This document shows positions 52,720 to 64,000 of a DNA stretch of 64,000 nucleotides, piece by piece; position 1 is the first letter of the stretch; the number at the start of each line of letters is the position of its first letter. The stretch is from NCBI RefSeq assembly GCF_042242105.1, contig NC_092026.1, positions 17,038,691-17,102,690 of the forward strand, given 5' to 3'. The stretch is from Pempheris klunzingeri. Lineage: Eukaryota > Chordata > Actinopteri > Acropomatiformes > Pempheridae. Both the position numbers and the translations under genes were made by a program. A model generated the notes under the pieces. That model made no database searches. It saw nothing but the letters and a program-made list of their open reading frames with translations, and was not told where the DNA came from.

Positions 52720-53761
52720 ACATACAAAATACCCATATTTGTGAAAATGTCTTTTCCTACGAGATAAGTTTCTTGCTTCCTGAGTGAAACTGTGAATTCC
52801 AGGCCTGTGCTTTAACCAGTGAAGCACAGCCAAGGCCACCCTCACCATGCTTCCTTCTCAGTGCATCAGATGTCATTAAGAACCAAATAATGCAGAGTCT
52901 ACCAAGCTAGCTAATGAGATGCTAGATGAAAGCATTTCAGCTTTATCACAGAAAACACATTGAAGAGGGGCAGGAAACGTGGAATAGGAAGAACAACAAG
53001 TCGAAATCAGATCTATTTAGTCTCATACGTGATTGAATTGTTGTCCGACAGCTGCCAGCATTGTCCGAGGCAGCAAATCCACAGTTTAACTCACAGTTTA
53101 GAGTGATTGGGGTTAGAGCTGGCGGTTCACAGAGACAGATCAGTGAGTATTGTAAGGGGTGTTCTAATCTTAATAATCATCAGCTCGACTCCCTTCATAT
53201 TGATTCATAATCACTCTGCCATCTGCCATCTGAATCCACTGATCCGGAGAATGAACACAGTTCTTTCGAAAAATGAAACTGCGTTTTTTACAATGTGACT
53301 TGTGATAGCCAGGTGTGTGTGTGTTTGTGTGTGTCAGTGTTTTGGGGGCTGCAGGTTAGATTTATGTTGATGATATAAACAGTTTGCTTCTTCTACGTGA
53401 GACAGAGGGGAGCACCGACGGGTCAGGAGGTCCATTTTTCCAGTACTTTAATGCACACACACAAAGTGCTTCCCACATTCCTACTTCCACTTGGAAGTGA
53501 GACAAACAGAAGCTGGAAGTTTACTGTGTCCTGTTTCCTGGAGCAGAGAGGAGGAGGACGAAGAGGAGAGTTGTGAGAGAGACATAAAGGAAGAATACAG
53601 TAAGTCAGCACCACGGTGACAGGCTGACTCTGTGGGCATCACCAGGCCTGTGTCCTATCAGACGCTTTATATATACAGAAATGCTAAATAGTTACATTCA
53701 TAATGTCAATGTAGAAAGTCAATGCAGAAAAAAATGCACCTATTACCTTCTCATATGCTTG

Positions 53762-53764
<3 letters not shown>

Positions 53765-53817
<53 letters not shown>

Positions 53818-53835
53818 AAACACACACACACACAC
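53765..53835 (+). repeat. (TC)n followed by (CA)n microsatellite
   Basis: An uninterrupted ct run of about 24 units is followed by 'ccatcaaa' and a short CA run. Confidence 0.95.
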
Positions 53836-54174
53836 GGACACATTCAAGTCTCTTCTATTCATAGTGTATTCAAAACAGGAAAGACTTCCTGCAGCTCATT
53901 TTAGGAAAAACAAGCGGCTAAAACAATCAAACACCCGAGCAGCGCTGCACTCACCGACACCGAGGGCTGCTGCAAAATAAGTCCGTTTAACAACAAGAAG
54001 GAGAGACAGTATGATAGTGATGTGTAAACAGACAGCACAGTATCAAACGTCAGCATGTTGTTGGCTCTCATGATGATGATACAAATATATTAACCTCATG
54101 ACCCAGTTATTGATTTTCCATGACATTTTTCAGATTTTGGGTCTTTGGTGAACCATACACCCTCAGTCGTGTCC

Positions 54175-54530
54175 GTCCTTGTACAGACATTCACGGTCTC
54201 CAGAGGATGAGCTTCACAGTTGTGGTTTTGACTGGAATGTCTCAACAACTATTGGATGGACTGCCATGACACTTACACATACTCCCCTCTTTAATTGTAA
54301 AACTTTGGAGATCTCTCAACTTTTGATGCATCAGCACCAGGTAAATATCAAAACCTCCAAAACTTAATTTATGACCAGATTCCTGCAAAACTAATGACGT
54401 TCCCATCAGTTGCACTAATACCTTCAATTATGGTGGTTGAACATGGTAAACATCACACCTGCTAAACCTGCTATGGAGTTCATATCAGAGCTGCATTCAC
54501 AGAGGTGTTAACCACATAGTGACCGAGGTA
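54175..54530 (+). repeat. dispersed fish repeat, second copy
   Basis: Characteristic phrases are 'tctcaacaactattggatgg', 'ctgcaaaactaatgacgttc' and 'aacatggtaaacatcacacc', all typical of a high-copy teleost repeat; a more decayed relative lies at 1130-1480. The class is unknown. Confidence 0.5.
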
Positions 54531-57500
54531 GATCAGTCAAATAAGATGTTTTCTGAAAAAAACTAAAGACTATCAGGATGTTTGCACGTTGCAACTTTAA
54601 CAGGAGGAGAGTTTTACAGCCTGTTTAAAAGTACACTTGTGTCACGTTTGTGCAGAAAACCAAAGGCAGCTCATAAGCATTGCAGGTATTAGCAGACTTG
54701 GTTGTTTTGCTTTGTTCTCCTGTGTACTGATACAGTTTGAAATAAAAAAAAACAATGAGATTAAATTGACGACCTTCTGGTGGGGTTTGGGGTTTCATTT
54801 TCAATATCTGGCTCTAATATTTCACAGTCACAACTGTCTGAAATCCGTAACCCCCAGATATCAGCAGACACTCACTGGTGATGCTTATCCGGGCCTGTAC
54901 AGCTTCTATTTTCACCTCTTGTGTGTCTTAAGGGGCTTTTTGTCGCCAGTCTGGTTCTGAGTTGGTGAAACCTAAGGGGCCTAGTTACTGACTTTGCCAG
55001 TCAGAAATATTCCATTGTTTGGCCAGAAAAAAGCTCCTGGGCTGCCCTGTCAGTATATTCAACATAACTGTCCTCCTGAAGAAAAAGAGCTATGAGTTCA
55101 CACTGCATGGATATGACCACCTATGAACTTGAATCCACTTCAAGCACTTAAACCTCAGTCCCTGTATCATTTCAGGTCCAGTGTGCAGGGGTGCACCACC
55201 AAAACAATGGAAATGTGTCACCACGTGAATACAAGAACACCAGGAAACGACTCTTTTTGAACCATCTCTCCCCTCTTCTCTTTCATATCCTGCTGCTCTG
55301 GCAAATGTTTGTTCCCACCACCTTGTTTTGCATCTGTTACCACAGGACTGACATCCGACATCAGGTCTGTAGTCATCATGTAGTAATGGTAGCTACTGCC
55401 AGTGTTAGGGTTAATATAACTGTACTTGTACTGCTACCGCTACTTCATTAAACTGCGGAGGCAAATAGAATATAAAAACCCTCCTCACCCACCTTGATGA
55501 CGCTGATGCTCTTGTGCCGCATTTCTGTGAGTGTTAGGTGTGTGTGCGTGTGTGTGTGTATGCGCCCACAGATGGTCATATTCATTCAGACAGGCTGAGT
55601 TTCCTGCTGTTGAACAATCGTGGGAAAAGCAGAGGTCAAGACAAAAGGAGAAATAAAGAGGGAGAAAAAGACTGGGCTGCATCCAAATGGCCCGCAATAA
55701 CTTCCTGCTTTGTTCCTGGTGGATTAATACAATGTGACAGGTGAAACCAATAGCCTGCCCTGCCGGGAGTGTTTGCATTGACCTCAGCAGGTGGAGACGT
55801 GAGAATGATGTGGGAACAGAAATAGCAATTAATGGAATAATAGAGTAGAGATCAGAGCTGGTGTTGGTCACTGATGTTCCCGGGCTGAACCCTGCAGGCT
55901 CACTGTAGACTGTGTGTAGTTATCAGCAGATACAAGGACATTTTAACTGTTTATTTATGTGTTGTCAGCGGTCATAACTCCTTAGGAATCAGCCACAGTG
56001 GGTATAGAAACAGATAAGTGATACATATTTTAATGTTATATGAACAGATCCTTACAATTTGTTATACAGCTGTTTCCTTAAATCTTTACAGACATAGAAC
56101 AAACATTGAAATAAATTGCTTTAAGATGTGCTCAAAATTGACAAACATGTTGATCTTGAAGGTTCATTCTTAATCCCCAAAACAGCAGTTTTAATTCAAG
56201 GTCCCGAATTCCTCCCAGTGCTTTCACATGCAATTTCATGGCCTTCACCAGAGGATGAAAAAATAGTATTTAAAAACAAACAAATAAATAAATAATAATT
56301 TCTTCATAACTGTATAAACACAACAAACACTTTCGAACAAACACTAATTATGAAGATACTGTTATACAATTAAAACCAGTAGGTATAGCATGAAAATGAG
56401 TATAGTGATGTAGAAATGGCCCTGATAACAACTAGAACAGTACCAAGGTGCATTGCTCTGTTTTCTTGCCCTGATCAACTCACAGTCTCCTCCAGTGGTC
56501 ATTCAGAGTCACTACACTACATGCTCAGGTGTTCTCAGGATCACTTGTGTTATCAGTTAGCAGTAAGTTACATTGAAAGCTGTGCAGAATACCGAGACAT
56601 TTGTTTGAGGAGAACATCAGGTCAGCTTCTTCCCACGCTAAGTAATAAGTGACAAGATTAACAAAAGACGTGACATTTGGGATTGCAGCGTTGCTGTCAG
56701 TTGGTTTTCTCATCCTTCATAGAGATCAGTTGCTGTGGTCAGTGACAAGTTAATGCAGATGTCAGAAATGAAGAAAACACAAGGAAATTCACTTTCCTTA
56801 TGTATCTTGAAATATGCCAAATATGCACTGTTTACACCGACAGAACAGAGTCCAGTTCTTTACATCACAGTGAGCACACTGTTAGCAGGGAAAATGTCTG
56901 TGCTGCCGGCAGGGAGAAGTTTTACTTTTGTTTCCAAAGACTTTTAATGATTGACATTCATCGTAACCGACATTAAGCTTAAGAACCCACAGCTGCTGTT
57001 AACAACCAACCCAGCAACCACACTTAGTGCGGACAGGCCAGCCAATAAGAGCTGCTATCTGCAACATGGACGTCCCTCACTGGCTTCCCACCAGACTAAT
57101 GCTGCTAATGGTGGATTAATACTTTTCCCCTGCACCACCCGGGTGTCTATAGTTTTGTACTTTAACTGATTTCACCTTTAGTTCACGAAGAACTGATACA
57201 GCTTTGTACCCCTGAACTACTGGCAACCACTTTGCCCCCTCGAATCAAAGTATGCATCTGCTCTCAAGACGGGCCATTTTGAGTGATATTCTGTATAAAA
57301 TACACACACACACACAAATAACACACCTAAAAGTCTCATTAATCTACAAGGGGGCAGAAAAACATCCAGCCTCCTCCAAACTCGGTTGTAGTCTTAATGT
57401 TATAAATACAACTGTGTCTCTCAATTGTTTTATTTTGAAAGATTTTCACCAGAAACGTTTGTCACAGTGAGAATCCACTTTCCTTAGTGGGAATAATATA

Positions 57501-57829
57501 GATATCTTATACACTGGTGAACGTTTGTATGGTGTGAGTGTGATATCATGATAGTGTGCCAGTGCTGAAGCTGGTGGAGTTGACTGTATGTATAACCATG
57601 AGTGTTCACTGCCCCACAGTGGTCACAGTGCAGCACATTACATGTTGGCTTATTCTCTCATATGGACTAATGTAACTGTGGTTATGTGTGATAATGACAC
57701 TAACAACCATTTGTTCATATTGATAATAAAAATGTCTGAACTGGGATTAACCCTTTGTTAGCCATAATCCAGAGTTTTAACGTGTGTTACTTTTTTTCTA
57801 TTGCGCTTTTAATTTTGTATTTTTAATTT

Positions 57830-57905
57830 TGTACTTTAGTGTTGAATATTAGGCTGTTGCAACACCTGAATTTTCCCCATGGGGATCAATAAAGGATTAT
57901 TATCA
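57830..57905 (+). repeat. LINE 3' tail fragment
   Basis: It ends 'ccccatggggatcaataaag' and then a tta microsatellite, resembling the LINE tail at 48905. Only the last tens of bases remain. Confidence 0.4.
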
Positions 57906-58124
57906 TTATTATTATTAATATTGTCTCCATCAGATTTTAGGATTGTAATAATGTAAAAAAAAAAAAAATACAATAAGTGAATGTATTATTATTCATTATT
58001 AAGTAATGTTTGGTTAAGATTAGTCCTGGGACCACACGTGTTCACACACGCCATAGAAAGAGAGCGCAAATAAGTTTTTTTGTTGTTTTTTTCTTCCTGA
58101 ACTTTATTGCTCTGAAGCAGGAAG

Positions 58125-58270
58125 CGTGTCGCGGGAAAGAGCAGATGGAGGTGGCGTCAGTTGACGAAACTCCCTCCTCATTGGCTACAAACTACAGAAT
58201 ATCATTTGGTGAGCTCCGATTGGTCGAAAGCGGCGCGCCAAAGATCACGTGTCCCGCTTTTCGCGCGAAA
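58125..58270 (+). promoter_or_regulatory. mcm6: mcm6 promoter with E2F and CCAAT sites
   Basis: From upstream: gcgggaaa (58131-58138, E2F-like), inverted CCAAT boxes ATTGG (58180-58184 and 58219-58223, about 40 bases apart), ggcgcgccaaa (58232-58242, E2F) and the perfect palindrome tttcgcgcgaaa (58259-58270, E2F). This is the classic layout of a G1/S cell-cycle promoter and lies about 125 bases before the start codon. Confidence 0.75.
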
Positions 58271-58392
58271 CCTGTCTCCGTGTTGTCGGGACCTCTGCGT
58301 GCTGTGAGTGTGTGTGTCCGGAGAGCAGCGGGGCTGATCGGTGTCTGGGTGAACTTTTTCAAGCTTTTGTCGCAGTTTGACGGTGTTTCAGC

Positions 58393-63220
<4,828 letters not shown>

Positions 63221-63824
63221 ACTCCTCCCTTCATCCCTCCTCCCCTTGCAGCTTATCGACATTCAACTCCAACAAGAAAGTTGACGTTTACTGTGTTTTT
63301 GAATGCTCATATGTAACTCGTACATAAAAGTAGCATTCAAGACTTGTTTCTGTGGGTTCATCAGCTCTACTGTACAGACAATTCTGGGGCTCTTAAAGAA
63401 AAAACTGAGGCGCTTGCTTGTCAGACTGACTTTTGTAAATACGCTGCTCTCTGTCTTCCACTTGTTTGCTGGCTTCTGTTTGTTTGGCTCTTGGACAAGG
63501 GAACCCCCCCCTGAGGATTATGTAACTGCTGTTTATCCATAACTGTATATTAGAGGCACACATTGAGGCTTACTTGCCTCCATGATGTCAAGTTCTAATG
63601 TATGTATTTTTGTAAAATTGTGACATGAAGTGAATGGAAATGTTACCACGTTCAATAAATAGAATTTTGACATAAACACAAAGGTGTCCCCTGGCTTTGT
63701 ATTTGTGTTGACGTCATGCAGTATTTCCCAGAGGTGCTATGATGTCGGTGTCCTCTGGGCGGCAGCAGTCACAGATGTGAGAAGAACGCCACTGCGCATG
63801 CCCGACTCAGCTTATTCAACAAAC
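63221..63824. other. mcm6 3' UTR and promoter of the next gene
   Basis: A poly(A) signal AATAAA at 63654-63659 ends mcm6. About 130 bases later an NRF1-like site (ctgcgcatgc, about 63792-63801) lies just upstream of the next gene's start codon. Only about 165 bases separate the two transcription units. Confidence 0.55.
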
Positions 63825-63867
63825 ATGGCGGCACCCTACCTGACAGCATTTAGGACAGCACTGAAAG
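63825..63867 (+). CDS. first coding exon of an unidentified gene, cut by the window end
   Basis: An ATG in a good context (aaacATGGCGG) opens 14 codons, MAAPYLTAFRTALK, followed by a donor gtaaaa at 63868. The short peptide is basic and could form an amphipathic helix, as a mitochondrial targeting sequence would, and the NRF1-like site upstream would agree. This is too little to name the gene. Confidence 0.5.
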
Positions 63868-64000
63868 GTAAAAACACAGACGTTGTAAAAGTACGTGTTT
63901 TGTAAAGAAGTTAACATACAATTTAACATAAGTTCTTGTTCGTTCCATTCGTGTAAATAACGTCAGCGCTATTTTGCAGCGCTGTTTTCCTTGTTTTTAC

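Larger units (their letters stand above)
52720..58110. other. long intergenic region between cxcr4a and mcm6
   Basis: About 5.4 kb without a supported gene. It contains a TC/CA microsatellite (about 53765-53835), an old dispersed repeat (about 54175-54530), short runs of CA and TG, and a LINE tail near 57830-57905. In other vertebrates the flanks of CXCR4 hold enhancers, but none can be recognised here by eye. Confidence 0.5.

Overview
The window is nuclear DNA from a teleost fish, probably a percomorph. The evidence is compact multi-exon genes with GT-AG introns, very abundant CA/TG microsatellites, fish-type MITEs, a Tc1-like transposon and a fish tRNA-derived SINE, and genes typical of ray-finned fish (a cxcr4a-type receptor, a D-serine dehydratase-like enzyme). 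Coding regions were assembled by hand from reading frames and splice sites. Exon boundaries quoted are those where frame and splice consensus agree. Recognition rests on remembered family sequences, not on a search.

Layout. Positions 1-6.7 kb hold no recognised coding gene, only microsatellites, an old dispersed repeat and a GC-rich patch that fits the non-coding first exon of col6a2. Positions 6.8-17.6 kb are col6a2 (collagen VI alpha-2, +), complete from signal peptide to two alternative C-termini. 20.0-22.9 kb is a D-serine/D-threo-3-hydroxyaspartate dehydratase-like gene (+). 24.2-29.9 kb is orc2 (+), with a Tc1-like element nested in a hAT-like MITE in one intron. 30.3-31.8 kb is cfap410 (-), head-to-head with rpl37a (+, 32.2-34.7 kb). 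35.7-38.3 kb is pecr (+, ending in the peroxisomal signal SKL). 40.4-40.8 kb is ndufb3 (+), tail-to-tail with a nine-exon UDP-glucuronosyltransferase (-, 41.0-44.1 kb). 44.9-47.9 kb is an unrecognised basic, probably nuclear protein of about 410 residues (+). 51.1-52.5 kb is a cxcr4a-type chemokine receptor (+) with more introns than expected. 58.4-63.2 kb is mcm6 (+), with E2F and CCAAT sites in its promoter. At 63.8 kb the first coding exon of another gene begins and runs off the window.

The genes do not form one pathway. orc2 and mcm6 both belong to replication licensing and share E2F-like and CCAAT promoter sites; the others are housekeeping, matrix, metabolic and signalling genes. From memory of the human map, the order mixes genes from human 21q22 (COL6A2, CFAP410) and human 2q (ORC2, NDUFB3, RPL37A, PECR, UGT1, CXCR4, MCM6), with the CXCR4-MCM6 linkage preserved.

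I found no previously undescribed biological system. The points most worth a second look are the unrecognised 44.9-47.9 kb gene, the intron-rich UGT and cxcr4a genes, long TG repeats lying directly on splice sites of the dehydratase gene, and the two alternative collagen C-termini.
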